Shown here: piece by piece, positions 24,753-35,462 of the stretch
Layout of the letters: every line of letters begins with the position of its first letter
Numbering within the stretch: position 1 is the stretch's first letter
DNA from: an uncultured Microbacterium sp.
GTDB lineage: Bacteria; Actinomycetota; Actinomycetes; Actinomycetales; Microbacteriaceae
NCBI RefSeq assembly: GCF_947489255.1
Contig: NZ_CANLCY010000001.1
Location: 372,001-436,000, forward strand
Direction: 5' to 3'
Length of the DNA stretch: 64,000 nt
Notes under the pieces: generated by a model
Told to the model about the DNA's origin: nothing
What the model saw: only the letters and a program-made list of their open reading frames with translations
Database searches by the model: none
Translations under genes and position numbers: made by a program

Positions 24753-24774
24753 CGGGCGGCCTGCTCGGAACCGG

Positions 24775-24842
24775 TAGACTAGGTGCAGGAGCTCTCGCTC
24801 CACGCGTCGTCGAACGCACCGGCCCCCTCTTCTCGGGCCTTT
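24775..24842 (+). promoter_or_regulatory. -10 box and structured leader of the DEAD-box helicase gene
   Basis: TAGACT (24775-24780) would start a leader of about 165 bases. It holds hairpin GGAGC-TCTC-GCTCC (24788-24801) and hairpin GGCCC...GGGCC (24821-24839) followed by TTT, which resembles an intrinsic terminator, ahead of the ribosome binding site GCAGGAG at about 24937. Confidence 0.4.
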
Positions 24843-24949
24843 GACCTTCACGGCGAACGGATGCGCCACCCGGCGCCTTCGCCCATTTCTGCCGCAGCAT
24901 CGCGGCATCCCGAACCGCCGCGTGCTCCCGCGCCGCGGCAGGAGTATTC

Positions 24950-26503
24950 ATGACGTCTCAGACTTTCACCGACCTCGGCGTGCCCGCGCCGCTGGTCGAC
25001 ATTCTCGCCGCTCAGGGCAAGAACGAGCCCTTCCCCATCCAGGCCGACACCCTGCCCGACACCCTCGCCGGCCGTGACGTGCTCGGCCGCGGCAAGACCG
25101 GCTCCGGCAAGACCCTGGCCTTCTCGCTGCCGCTCGTGGCACGCCTCGCCGCGAAGACCGACCGCCGCCGCGGTCGCAAGCCCCGCGCCCTCGTGCTGGC
25201 ACCCACGCGCGAGCTCGCGAACCAGATCGACGAGGTCATCAAGCCCCTCGCCGCCGCCTTCGGTCTGGTCACCACCACCGTGTACGGCGGGGTCAACCAG
25301 AAGCGTCAGGTCGACGCGCTCGCCGCGAGTGTCGACATCCTCGTCGCCTGCCCGGGCCGCCTCGAAGACCTGATCGGTCAGGGCTTCGCCAACCTCGGCG
25401 ACGTCGAGATCACCGTCCTCGACGAGGCCGATCACATGGCCGACCTCGGCTTCCTCCCCGGTGTCACCCGTCTGCTGTCGCGCACGCCCGCCGACGGTCA
25501 GCGTCTGCTGTTCTCGGCGACGCTCGACAACGGCGTCGACAAGCTCGTCAAGCGGTTCCTCCGCAACGAGGTCCTGCACTCGGTCGACGAAGCGCACTCG
25601 CACGTCGCCGCGATGACGCACCACGTCTTCGCCCCCGCCGACGCCGACGCGAAGAGGGAGCTCGTGCAGACGCTCGCCTCGGGCGCGGCCCGTCGCATCC
25701 TCTTCATGCGCACCAAGCACCAGGCCAAGAAGCTGGCGAAGGCGCTCACCGCCGCCGGCATCCCCTCGGTCGACCTGCACGGCAACCTGTCGCAGCCGCA
25801 GCGCGACCGCAACCTCGCCGCCTTCGGCGACGGACGCGCCAAGGTGCTCGTCGCCACCGACGTGGCCGCCCGCGGCGTGCACGTCGACGGCGTCGAGCTG
25901 GTCGTGCACGTCGACCCGCCCGTCGAGCACAAGGCGTACCTGCACCGCTCCGGCCGCACGGCCCGCGCGGGCACGGCCGGCGACGTCGTGACGATCATGC
26001 TCCCCGAGCAGCGCCGCGACACGCTCGACATCCTGCGCAAGGCCAAAATCTCGGCCACCCCGCAGCCCGTCACCCCGACCTCGCCCGAGGTCGTGGCGCT
26101 GGTCGGCGAGGTCGCCCCGTACGTCAAGCCCGAGCCCGTCGTCGTGCAGCCGCAGGGCGGCGGACGCTCGCAGGGCGCCAACGCCCAGCGCAAGCGCGCC
26201 GCCCGCACCCCGGGCCAGGATGCCGCGGCCCCGGCCGCCGGCGGCGGTCGCCGTCGTCGCGGACGCGGCGGCAGCGGTCAGGGTGGCGAGGCCCCCGCAG
26301 CGTCCGGCCACGCTCCCCAGGGTGGCCGTGGCCAGGGCCAGCGCTCGGGCGCCGGTCGCGGCCAGGCCGGAGCGGGTGCGCAGCGCGCCGGCGCCGGCGC
26401 GGGTCGTCCGCAGGGCGCGGGTCGCTCGGCATCCGGAACGCCCACGACCGGCATGGTCGTCGGAGCCCGCAGCCCGCGCACGAACCGTCGCGCCCAGGGC
26501 TGA
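24950..26503 (+). CDS. DEAD/DEAH-box RNA helicase
   Basis: A 517-residue RNA helicase. Core motifs in order: Phe-Pro-Ile-Gln (Q motif), Gly-Lys-Thr-Gly-Ser-Gly-Lys-Thr (Walker A), Pro-Thr-Arg-Glu-Leu, Asp-Glu-Ala-Asp (DEAD), Ser-Ala-Thr, and His-Arg-Ser-Gly-Arg-Thr-Ala-Arg. Residues 400-517 are a disordered Gly/Ala/Arg/Gln-rich tail, typical for RNA-binding RhlE/DeaD-like helicases. Such enzymes remodel structured RNA in ribosome assembly and cold adaptation. The start ATG 24950 has GGCAGGAG 6 bases upstream. The long leader suggests post-transcriptional control, as known for other cold-induced helicases. Confidence 0.94.
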   Translation: MTSQTFTDLGVPAPLVDILAAQGKNEPFPIQADTLPDTLAGRDVLGRGKTGSGKTLAFSLPLVARLAAKTDRRRGRKPRALVLAPTRELANQIDEVIKPLAAAFGLVTTTVYGGVNQKRQVDALAASVDILVACPGRLEDLIGQGFANLGDVEITVLDEADHMADLGFLPGVTRLLSRTPADGQRLLFSATLDNGVDKLVKRFLRNEVLHSVDEAHSHVAAMTHHVFAPADADAKRELVQTLASGAARRILFMRTKHQAKKLAKALTAAGIPSVDLHGNLSQPQRDRNLAAFGDGRAKVLVATDVAARGVHVDGVELVVHVDPPVEHKAYLHRSGRTARAGTAGDVVTIMLPEQRRDTLDILRKAKISATPQPVTPTSPEVVALVGEVAPYVKPEPVVVQPQGGGRSQGANAQRKRAARTPGQDAAAPAAGGGRRRRGRGGSGQGGEAPAASGHAPQGGRGQGQRSGAGRGQAGAGAQRAGAGAGRPQGAGRSASGTPTTGMVVGARSPRTNRRAQG

Positions 26504-26515
26504 CGCCTTCCTCCC

Positions 26516-26547
26516 GGCGCCCCCGCAGATCCGTCTGCGGGGGCGCC
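26516..26547 (+). terminator. rho-independent terminator of the helicase gene
   Basis: Perfect 14-bp stem (26516-26529 with 26534-26547) and a 4-base loop TCCG, 12 bases after the stop codon. GC-rich, no long U tract, as usual here. Confidence 0.85.
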
Positions 26548-26578
26548 GTCGTCTGTGCGGCCGTCCGCCCGCGCCCCT

Positions 26579-26665
26579 GTGCACAATGGCGGATGCCGTG
26601 GGCGACACGCCGAGCCTGGGGGCCTGTGCGGCGGGGCGTCGCGGGGGCGGCCCGCCGTTGTGCAC
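26579..26665. repeat. 87-bp inverted-repeat element, copy 1
   Basis: Bounded by GTGCACAATGGC and GCCGTTGTGCAC (12-bp terminal inverted repeats, one mismatch). The first 51 bases match copy 2 with a single difference. Confidence 0.8.
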
Positions 26666-26719
26666 GCGGGCGCCGGGCCGGTGCGGCGCCCGCCGGGCCG
26701 GCACGGGGCGCCGCCGGGC

Positions 26720-26806
26720 GTGCACAACGGCGGATGCCGTGGGCGACACGCCGAGCCTGGGGGCCTGTGCTGCGGCGTGTCGCGGAGTCGGCCTGCCGTT
26801 GTGCAC
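26720..26806. repeat. 87-bp inverted-repeat element, copy 2
   Basis: Same length as copy 1, bounded by GTGCACAACGGC and GCCGTTGTGCAC, a perfect 12-bp inverted repeat. Same orientation as copy 1. Confidence 0.8.
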
Positions 26807-26850
26807 GCGGGCGCTGACCGGGCGACCCCGCGGGACGGCCGACCGGGCCC

Positions 26851-26898
26851 GGAGGCCTGTGCTGCGGTGTGTCGCGGGGTCTGCCTGCCGTTGTGCAC
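26851..26898. repeat. partial third copy of the 87-bp element
   Basis: Only the right half is present (GGCCTGTGCTGCGG through GCCGTTGTGCAC). The bases that follow, GCGGGCGC(C/T)GACCGG, are shared with the sequence after copy 2, so flanking DNA was duplicated too. Confidence 0.7.
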
Positions 26899-27022
26899 GC
26901 GGGCGCCGACCGGCGACCCCGCGCTGGACCGGGACGCACCGCCGATGGGCACATCGTCGAATCGGCACATCGTCGATGTCGGTGATCTGCGCCACACTGG
27001 GGACGATCCCGAGGAGGCGCCC

Positions 27023-29341
<2,319 letters not shown>

Positions 29342-29362
<21 letters not shown>

Positions 29363-29560
29363 CCCCCGAGGCGCGAACGCACGTCGGGCTCTTCGGACGT
29401 CCGATCGCGTGAGCCCTCAGCCCCGCGCGCTACGTCGGCGCACGACCCCCGAGGAGCGAACGCACGTCGGGCCGTTCGGACGTTCGACCTCGCCCCCGGA
29501 GCCTCGCGCTCCGTCGGCGCACGACCTCCGGCAACCGCCCTCGCCTCGCCGGTACCCGAA
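29342..29560. repeat. decaying ~83-bp tandem duplication of the uvrA-like 3' end
   Basis: Copy 1 (29342-29424) contains the last codons and stop of the UvrA paralogue. Copy 2 (29425-29504) repeats it with about 10 differences in the first 65 bases. Copy 3 (from 29505) keeps only about 25 recognisable bases. Shared core: CGCGCTACGTCGGCGC, GACCCCCGAGG and GCGAACGCACGTCGGG. Confidence 0.8.
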
Positions 29561-29633
29561 CGCCCGACGTCGACGCTTCTCGCGCGCTCCGGCGTTCGAG
29601 CGCCTCACGCGGCGCGTTCCCTTCGGTCGGCGG

Positions 29634-30107
29634 TCAGCCGCGCGCGGGAAGCGACGCGTCGTGCAGGTGACGGTCGCCGTGCGGGAGCACTTTCACCATG
29701 ACTCCGCGGCGACGCAGATCGGCGACCGCGCGCGACTCGTCCTCGCGCGTCAGGCCGAGGGCGTGAACACTGGCCACCACGAGCACGTCTCCGCGCGTGA
29801 GCGTGCCGAAGAATCTGTCCAGGCGGTTCGCCCAGCCCTCGAGCGTCTCGGGGGCCGGATGCCGGAAGCCCTCGATGGGGACCCCGAACCGTGTCAGGTC
29901 GTCGCGCTGCTGCACGACGGTGGGCATGTCGGGACGCGACACGACGAGCCCGACGAGGCGGGACCCCGCCGGGCGGGCACGCCACCAGTCCCGGTCGCTC
30001 TGCAGCTCGGTGAAGCACTTCGGGCACTCGGCCGCGGCGTGCGTGATCGGCACCGCGGCGGTCCCGGCATCCGTGGATGACGGCATCGTCGGGATCGGAT
30101 CGCTCAT
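29634..30107 (-). CDS. recombinase/resolvase N-terminal-like protein with CxxC motif
   Basis: A 157-residue protein. After an acidic/Thr-rich N-terminus comes Glu-Cys-Pro-Lys-Cys-Phe (one CxxC pair), then a domain whose pattern fits the serine-resolvase N-terminal fold: Val-Val-Ser-Arg-Pro at the first strand, Gln-Gln-x2-[15 protein letters not shown] and Leu-Arg-Arg-Arg-Gly-Val near the end. No DNA-binding C-terminal domain is present, and catalytic Arg positions are not clear, so a recombinase activity is doubtful. ATG 30107 follows GGTTTCC-type spacing on the minus strand with GGAGG upstream. Neighbours give no functional hint. Confidence 0.5.
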   Translation of the reverse strand: MSDPIPTMPSSTDAGTAAVPITHAAAECPKCFTELQSDRDWWRARPAGSRLVGLVVSRPDMPTVVQQRDDLTRFGVPIEGFRHPAPETLEGWANRLDRFFGTLTRGDVLVVASVHALGLTREDESRAVADLRRRGVMVKVLPHGDRHLHDASLPARG

Positions 30108-30173
30108 GGAAACCTCCGCGACCATTGTGCCCCACGCCCCTGCGAAACCGCCGTCGAGGTCCCGCCTGGCCTT

Positions 30174-30252
30174 CCCCCTCGTCCCACTTATGGCGGTGCA
30201 TGTCCCAAAAGGTGTCACTCCGGAGCTCAATTACTGACCATAAGTGGGACAT
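30174..30252. repeat. 79-bp miniature inverted-repeat element, copy 1
   Basis: The first 33 bases are identical to those of copy 2 at 42469. Terminal inverted repeats GTCCCACTTATGG (30181-30193) and CCATAAGTGGGAC (30238-30250) are a perfect 13-bp match. Internal region is AT-richer than the genome. Confidence 0.85.
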
Positions 30253-30256
30253 ACCC

Positions 30257-30498
30257 CCCAAGCCCAAGCCCAAGCCCAAGCCCAAGCCCAAGCCCAAGCC
30301 GCAGCTCAAGCCCCAGCCGCAGCTCAAGCCCCAGCCGCAGCCCAAGCCCAAGCCCAAGCCGCAGCCCAAGCCCCAGCCGCAGCTCAAGCCCCAGCCGCAG
30401 CTCAAGCCGCAGCCGCAGCCGTCGCCCAAGCCGCAGCCGCAGCCGCAGCTCAAGCCGCATCCGCAGCCCAGGCCCGCAACCGCGGCCCAAGCCCGAGC
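30257..30498. repeat. hexanucleotide tandem array (CCCAAG / CCGCAG / CTCAAG)
   Basis: About 40 consecutive 6-bp units of the type (C)C(C/G)CA(A/G)GC, starting with seven or more perfect CCCAAG units and continuing in mixed 12-18 bp higher-order blocks with CCGCAG and CTCAAG. All three frames on the plus strand are open through it (Lys-Pro, Gln-Ala and Ser-Pro type repeats). Strong strand asymmetry: almost no G on the plus strand outside CAG/AAG. Confidence 0.9.
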
Positions 30499-30512
30499 CC
30501 CACGCGCGCAAA

Positions 30513-30540
30513 GGCCCGCCGCACCTCCGTGCGACGGGCC
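30513..30540 (-). terminator. terminator of the SDR gene
   Basis: GGCCCGCCGCAC (30513-30524) pairs with GTGCGACGGGCC (30529-30540) with one mismatch; read leftward it is followed by TT, 14 bases past the SDR stop. Confidence 0.7.
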
Positions 30541-30554
30541 AGGACGGCGATGGC

Positions 30555-31307
30555 TCAGTGAGCCGAATACCCGCCGTCGACGAGGTGGTAGCTGCCCGAG
30601 ATGAACGACGCGGCGTCGCTCAGGAGGAACAGCGTGAGCGCGGCGACCTCGGAATCGGTGCCGAGCCGGCCGGTGGCGTGCTCGTTCTCGAGGTGCGTCA
30701 GCGCTTCGGGGGTCAGACTCGAGCGCACGAGCGGGGTGTCGATGAATCCGGGACCCACGGCGTTGGTCCGCACGCCCTGCTTCGTGTACTCGAGGGCTGC
30801 GACCTTCGTCAGGCCGACCAGGGCGTGCTTGCTCGCGACGTAGGCGGCGTTCTGCGCGATGCCGACCGACCCCAGGACGGATGCCATGTTCACCACCGCA
30901 CCGCCACCGGAGGCGACGATCGCCGGCAGCTGGAACTTCAGGCCATAGAAGACCCCGTCGAGGTCGACCGCGCGCACGCGGTCCCAGGCCTCGATGTCGT
31001 AGTCGCCGATGTTCTGCGGCGGGGCGCCGATTCCGGCGTTGTTGACGGCGAGGTGGAGTCCGCCGAAGGTGGTGCGGGCGAATTCGACGGCCGCCTCGGA
31101 GTCCTGCCACTTCGCGGTGTTCTGGGCGAAAGCGGCGGCGGTCCCGCCCGCGTCGGTGATCTGCTGCACGACGCTCTCGGCGGCATCCTTGTTGATGTCG
31201 GTCGCGACGACCGACGCGCCTTCGGCGGCCAACTCTCGCGCGATCGCGGCTCCGATACCGCTCCCACCGCCGGTGACGAGGGCGACCTTCTGGGCGAACC
31301 TGCTCAT
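30555..31307 (-). CDS. short-chain dehydrogenase/reductase (SDR)
   Basis: A 250-residue classical SDR: cofactor loop [10 protein letters not shown] in the second strand end (favouring NAD), Asn-Asn-Ala-Gly, active-site Ser in Met-Ala-Ser-Val-Leu-Gly, and Tyr-x3-Lys in Ala-Ala-Tyr-Val-Ala-Ser-Lys. The C-terminus ends Val-Asp-Gly-Gly-Tyr-Ser-Ala-His. It oxidises or reduces an alcohol/ketone; the substrate cannot be inferred. ATG 31307 has GAGAAG upstream. Monocistronic, with its own terminator. Confidence 0.92.
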   Translation of the reverse strand: MSRFAQKVALVTGGGSGIGAAIARELAAEGASVVATDINKDAAESVVQQITDAGGTAAAFAQNTAKWQDSEAAVEFARTTFGGLHLAVNNAGIGAPPQNIGDYDIEAWDRVRAVDLDGVFYGLKFQLPAIVASGGGAVVNMASVLGSVGIAQNAAYVASKHALVGLTKVAALEYTKQGVRTNAVGPGFIDTPLVRSSLTPEALTHLENEHATGRLGTDSEVAALTLFLLSDAASFISGSYHLVDGGYSAH

Positions 31308-31401
31308 GGATGCACTTCTCTCCCGCCGTCGAGTCACCACGGATCTCGAGGTGACCGCATGCGCGTGAATGGAAACCGCCGCGCCGCCGAGGGTATTCCG
31401 T

Positions 31402-33150
31402 TCAGTCGTCCTCGCCGTCGTCGATGCGCAGCTCCAGGCTCAGCTGGTCGGCGTCGAGCTCGGCGAGGGCGTGGCGCAGGGCCGCGGTGCTGTACCGGCC
31501 GTCGCGGCCGACGTCGTGCAGGCGCCGCCGCATCGCCTCGATCGAGGCGAGCCGGAGTTCGAGCAGATCGCGGACGCGCGTCGAGGCCTCTTCGTCGGGC
31601 GGCTGCACCAAGCGGGCGCCCGCGCGCTCGATCATCTCGTCGGGGAAGGCTTCGCCGTCGCGCCGCGTCAGCGATCCCGACTGCACGGCCGCGATCGCGG
31701 CATCCCGGAGCTCGGCGTCGAGCGCGCGCTGCTCGTCGCGCGAGGGCCCCTCGCCCCCGTCGCCCGCCAAGCCGACCGTGCGCACCACGGCCGGGAGAGT
31801 GAGTCCCTGCAGCACGAGGCTGAACAGGGCGACCAGGAACGCGACGAAGATCAGCAGGGGACGCTGCGAGGTGTCCTCGGGGAGGGTCTGGGCGGCGGCG
31901 AGCGTGACGACGCCGCGCATCCCGGCCCACACGATGACGCTTCCGTGACGTGCGCCGAGCGGGGTGTCGCGGTAGTAGTCGAGGTCGGCCATGGTGCGCG
32001 AGATGCGCACGCGCATCCACCCGACGCGCCGGGCGGTGCGCGCCGGATCGTCGGCGCGCACGCCGAACTGCTCGGGCGAGGTGCGATAGGCCTCTTCGAA
32101 CCGGTCCAGACGGCGCTGGGCGTCGTCGACGCGCTCCTGGTGGTGCACGACGCGACGACTGCGGCGCCCCTGCACCCAGATCAGCCACGACACGTACAGA
32201 GCGCGCACCGCGAGAGTGATCCCCAGCGCCGACAGCGCGAGCCACGTGCCGTGCCACAGGCCCTCGTGCTCACGCAGATTGGCGGTGACGATGTCTTTCA
32301 GCTCGAGGCCGAACACGAGGAAGACGCCGCCCTCCAGGATGAGCTCGATCGTGCGCCAGTTGAGGCGGTCGCTGATGCGCTGCTCGGGCGTGAACCGGCG
32401 TGCCGCTCCCTGGCCGGTGACGATTCCCGCCACCACCGCGGCGACCAGACCCGATCCCCCCAGGTGCTCGGTGGGCAGGTAGGCGATGAAGGGAACGGTG
32501 AAGCTCAGCGCGGTGTTCGCCGCCGAGTTGGTCACGCGCTCGCGCACCCGCAGGTTCCCCCATCCGACGACCGCGCCCAGGGCGATGGCGATCACGACGG
32601 CCCAGGCGAACGCGGCCAGCGCATCACCGAACGCGAACCCGGATGCCACGGCCGCCACCGCGGTGCGCAGCAGCACGAGCGCGGTGGCGTCGTTGAGCAG
32701 GCTCTCACCCTCGAGCATCGTCACCACGCGGGGCGAGATGCCCAGACGCTTCGCGATGGAGGTGGCCACGGCATCCGTGGGGCTGAGGATGGCGCCCAAC
32801 GCGATCGCGAGCGCGAGCCCCAGACCGGGGATCACCGCCCAGAAGAACAGCCCCAGGACGAGCGAGCTGAACACCACGAGCAGCACCGAGAGGCCCGCGA
32901 TGGGAGCGAAGTCGCGGCGGAACTCGATGGCGGGCAGCTGCACCGCCGCCGAGTACAGCAGCGGCGGGAGCACTCCGATGAGGATGACCTCGGGGTTCAC
33001 CGCGAACGCGGGGACGAAGGGGAGCAGGCTCACCCCCGCACCGATGGCGAGGAGCACCAGGGGCCCGGCGACGTTGAAACGCGGCCCGATGACCGTGGCG
33101 AGGGCGACGACCACCACGCCGGCGACGACGATGATGAGCGGATCGATCAC
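31402..33150 (-). CDS. Na+/H+ antiporter, CPA1 family
   Basis: A 582-residue protein with about 12 transmembrane helices in residues 1-420 and a soluble C-terminal tail of about 150 residues rich in charged helices. The family ion-binding helix is visible as Gly-Ala-Ile-Leu-Ser-Pro-Thr-Asp-Ala-Val-Ala and the following Glu-Gly-Glu-Ser-Leu-Leu-Asn-Asp-Ala-Thr-Ala, the ND-motif of CPA1 exchangers. It trades internal Na+ (or K+) for external protons, for pH and salt homeostasis. A long cytosolic insertion with Arg-Arg-Val-Val-His-His-Gln-Glu lies around 330-395. Single gene, leftward. Confidence 0.93.
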   Translation of the reverse strand: MIDPLIIVVAGVVVVALATVIGPRFNVAGPLVLLAIGAGVSLLPFVPAFAVNPEVILIGVLPPLLYSAAVQLPAIEFRRDFAPIAGLSVLLVVFSSLVLGLFFWAVIPGLGLALAIALGAILSPTDAVATSIAKRLGISPRVVTMLEGESLLNDATALVLLRTAVAAVASGFAFGDALAAFAWAVVIAIALGAVVGWGNLRVRERVTNSAANTALSFTVPFIAYLPTEHLGGSGLVAAVVAGIVTGQGAARRFTPEQRISDRLNWRTIELILEGGVFLVFGLELKDIVTANLREHEGLWHGTWLALSALGITLAVRALYVSWLIWVQGRRSRRVVHHQERVDDAQRRLDRFEEAYRTSPEQFGVRADDPARTARRVGWMRVRISRTMADLDYYRDTPLGARHGSVIVWAGMRGVVTLAAAQTLPEDTSQRPLLIFVAFLVALFSLVLQGLTLPAVVRTVGLAGDGGEGPSRDEQRALDAELRDAAIAAVQSGSLTRRDGEAFPDEMIERAGARLVQPPDEEASTRVRDLLELRLASIEAMRRRLHDVGRDGRYSTAALRHALAELDADQLSLELRIDDGEDD

Positions 33151-33257
33151 CCTCCGAGGCTAGCCCTCCGCCCCGCGGTGCCTCGACCGCGCCCGACCAT
33201 CCGGTGGGCGGTTCGAGAGGCGGCCCGGGCAGATCTTCGCGCGCGGGAGCCCGCGTC

Positions 33258-34544
33258 TCAGATCTCGGCGCGCACCGCGGCGGCGACGGCGCGCATGCCC
33301 GTGAGCGTCTCGGTGAAGCTCGTCGACAGCGGCGACAGTCCGATGCGCAGACCGTGCGGGTCGCGGTAGTCGGGGATCACGTCGTCGTCCCACAGTTGCG
33401 CGGTCACCGCGCGCATCGCGGGGTGCGACAGCGTCAGGTGCCCTCCACGCTCGCCCGGATCCCGCGGCGAAGCGAGCCGCACCCCGAGAGGAACCAGGAT
33501 GCCGTCGGCCACCCGTAGGGCGAACTCGGTCAGCGCGATCGACTTGCGTCGCACGTCCGCGATACCGGCCTCCTCGAGCAGATCGAGCGTGTCCTGCATC
33601 GCGATCATCGCGAGCACCGGCGGCGTGCCCGACAGGAACCGACGCATGCCGTCGGCGGGCTCGTACCGCGGCCCCATCGAGAACACGTCGGCCGCGCCCA
33701 TCCACCCCTGCACGGGCTGGGTGAGTCGACGCTGGTGGCGCGCGGCGACGTAGGCGAAGGCCGGGGAGCCGGGCCCGCCGTTGAGGTACTTGTACGTGCA
33801 CCCGACGGCGAGATCGGCGCCCCACGCGTCGAGCTCCATCGGCACCGAACCGGCGGAATGGCACACGTCCCACAGCACGAGCGCGCCCGCCTCGTGCGCG
33901 ATCGCGGTGAGCGCGGGGGCGTCGGCGAGGTACCCGGAGCGGTACGAGACGTGGCTGAGCAGCACCACCGCGGTGCGCGGACCGACCGCGTCGCGCAGCA
34001 GATCGGCATCCACTCCGCGCGTCGGGTCGACGTCGATCCAGACGACGCGGGCGCCGCGCTCGGCGGCGATGCCCTCGACGAGGTAGCGGTCGGTGGGGAA
34101 GTCGTCGCGTCCCACCACGATCTCGACCCGCTCGGGGTCGGTCGTGCTCTGGGCGTCGAGCGCCGCGCGCAGCAGCTTGTACAGCAGCACGGTCGTGGAA
34201 TCGCCGATGACCGTCTGTCCGGATGCCGCGCCGAGCGCGAGCGCGCCGATGCGGTCGCCGATCTCGAAGGGAAGCTCCATCCAGGCCTCGTCCCAGCCGC
34301 GGATCAGACGTCCGCCCCACTCCTCGGTGACGAAGCGCGAGAGACGATCGGCGGTCGCGCGGGGAGGGCGCCCGAGCGAATTGCCGTCGAAGTAGACCAG
34401 CGAGGTGTCCGCCCCCACGAAGGCCGCGCGGTACGAAGCGAGCGGATCGTCGGCATCGTGGGCCGCCGCCTCGACCTCGAGGGAGGGGTGCGGCACCTCC
34501 AACCGGTCGACCGAGCCGAAGTCGGGGGAGGGGTCAGTCGACAC
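33258..34544 (-). CDS. kynU: kynureninase
   Basis: A 428-residue PLP enzyme of the class V aminotransferase fold. Markers: Tyr-Phe-Asp-Gly-Asn-Ser-Leu-Gly-Arg near residue 50, Trp-Asp-Val-Cys-His-Ser-Ala-Gly with the PLP-contacting Asp/His, and Cys-Thr-Tyr-Lys-Tyr-Leu-Asn-Gly-Gly-Pro-Gly with the Schiff-base Lys. It hydrolyses kynurenine to anthranilate and alanine (or 3-hydroxykynurenine) in tryptophan breakdown. The ATG overlaps the upstream amidohydrolase gene by 11 bases, suggesting coupling. No tryptophan dioxygenase or annotated kynurenine formamidase is in the window. Confidence 0.95.
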   Translation of the reverse strand: MSTDPSPDFGSVDRLEVPHPSLEVEAAAHDADDPLASYRAAFVGADTSLVYFDGNSLGRPPRATADRLSRFVTEEWGGRLIRGWDEAWMELPFEIGDRIGALALGAASGQTVIGDSTTVLLYKLLRAALDAQSTTDPERVEIVVGRDDFPTDRYLVEGIAAERGARVVWIDVDPTRGVDADLLRDAVGPRTAVVLLSHVSYRSGYLADAPALTAIAHEAGALVLWDVCHSAGSVPMELDAWGADLAVGCTYKYLNGGPGSPAFAYVAARHQRRLTQPVQGWMGAADVFSMGPRYEPADGMRRFLSGTPPVLAMIAMQDTLDLLEEAGIADVRRKSIALTEFALRVADGILVPLGVRLASPRDPGERGGHLTLSHPAMRAVTAQLWDDDVIPDYRDPHGLRIGLSPLSTSFTETLTGMRAVAAAVRAEI

Positions 34545-35457
34545 GCGTGAGCTCCTCGGTCGGGACGACCGTCGCCCGGCTGAGCCAGGTGGGCACGTCG
34601 TCGGGGTCGGTGGGGGCGGGACCGGCGATGAAGGTCGAGACAGCGCCGATCGCGTCCGAGCCGGGCCAGGGATCGGTGAGGGCGGCGACGAGAGCGTCGC
34701 CGCGGACGCCCGCCTCGTGCAGGGCGAGCAGCTCGCGGCGGTTCAGGCCCACCGGCAGGGGACCGTTGCCGAGGTCGGTGCCGTACAGCACGCGCCCTCC
34801 GCGCGCCGCGAAGGCGCGGACGTTCGCGATTGCCACACGACGGGCCTCGCCGCGGTGGATGTCGAGAGTCGAGATCCACGACTGTCCGGCCGCGACCGCT
34901 CGGGCGATGACCCGGCGCGACAGCGGAGCGTCGAAGGGGGCATGTGCGAGGGCCGAGACTCCGGCCTCGATCGCGCGTTCCACCTGGCCGTCTCCCTGCG
35001 CGTGCGCGACGACGGCGAGCCTGCGCTCGCGGGCGGACCCGACGATGGCGGCCAGGGTGTCGTCGTCGGGGGCGGGGCCCGCGTCGGCGTGGAGGGCGAT
35101 TTTGATGACCGAGGCCCCGGCATCCGCCTGCGCGTCGACCGCCGTGCGCGCGCCGCCCGCGACCCCCGGATGCCGTGAACTCCCCGTCACGACGCGAACG
35201 ATGCTCTCGGGCGCCCAGGAGCGCCCCGTCGGATACCCGCCCGGCACGGTGAGGAACGCGCCCGCATAGGCGACGTGGGGGAGTCCCGCCCCGCGACGCG
35301 CGAGGGCGACCGGGTCACCGCCGAGGTCGACGACGGCGGCGACCCCGCGGCGGGGCAGGCCGGCGGCGTCGACGAGGTGCAGGTGCACGTGATGGTCGAC
35401 GAAGGCCGGCAGCATCGTGCCGCTCTCGCCGGTCAACGCGCGCCGGACCGGCCACAC
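34534..35457 (-). CDS. amidohydrolase superfamily protein
   Basis: About 307 residues from GTG 35457. The N-terminus has Pro-Ala-Phe-Val-Asp-His-His-Val-His-Leu-His, the metal-binding His-x-His of amidohydrolases; later Val-Ile-Lys-Ile-Ala-Leu (bridging Lys position), Val-Ala-His-Ala, Leu-Ala-His-Ala-Pro and Gly-Thr-Asp-Leu-Gly supply the remaining metal/catalytic residues. Substrate unknown. GTG 35457 was chosen because it lies 5 bases after the glutaredoxin stop; ATG 35415 is the alternative and would remove 14 residues. Overlap with kynU and the shared operon make an N-formylkynurenine or related amide a possible substrate (speculative). Confidence 0.82.
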   Translation of the reverse strand: MWPVRRALTGESGTMLPAFVDHHVHLHLVDAAGLPRRGVAAVVDLGGDPVALARRGAGLPHVAYAGAFLTVPGGYPTGRSWAPESIVRVVTGSSRHPGVAGGARTAVDAQADAGASVIKIALHADAGPAPDDDTLAAIVGSARERRLAVVAHAQGDGQVERAIEAGVSALAHAPFDAPLSRRVIARAVAAGQSWISTLDIHRGEARRVAIANVRAFAARGGRVLYGTDLGNGPLPVGLNRRELLALHEAGVRGDALVAALTDPWPGSDAIGAVSTFIAGPAPTDPDDVPTWLSRATVVPTEELTRVD

Positions 35458-35462
35458 GGTCG

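Larger units (their letters stand above)
26504..27022. other. intergenic region with terminator and repeated inverted-repeat elements
   Basis: 519 bases without a gene. The first 45 contain the helicase terminator; 26579-26923 is filled by two full and one partial copy of an 87-bp element; the remainder (to 27022) holds the promoter of the UvrA paralogue, whose ribosome binding site is GAGGAGG at about 27011-27017. Confidence 0.75.
30108..30554. other. intergenic region with 79-bp element and hexamer array
   Basis: 447 bases without a credible gene: the promoter side of the resolvase-like gene, a 79-bp inverted-repeat element (30174-30252), a C-rich hexanucleotide array (30257-30498) and the SDR gene terminator (30513-30540). 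Confidence 0.75.

Noticed and set aside
29634..30107. Mobile element signalled by the resolvase-like gene
   Set aside because: The protein lacks the helix-turn-helix domain and clear catalytic Arg residues; no terminal repeats, partner genes or tRNA attachment site adjoin.
30257..30498. Possible CRISPR array
   Set aside because: Units are 6 bp in direct contact, without spacers of 30-40 bp and without cas genes nearby.
30077..30604. Plus-strand frame coding for Lys-Pro and Gln-Pro repeats across the hexamer array
   Set aside because: The open frame is a by-product of a 6-bp repeat without stop codons; all three frames are open, no ribosome binding site, and its end overlaps the SDR gene.
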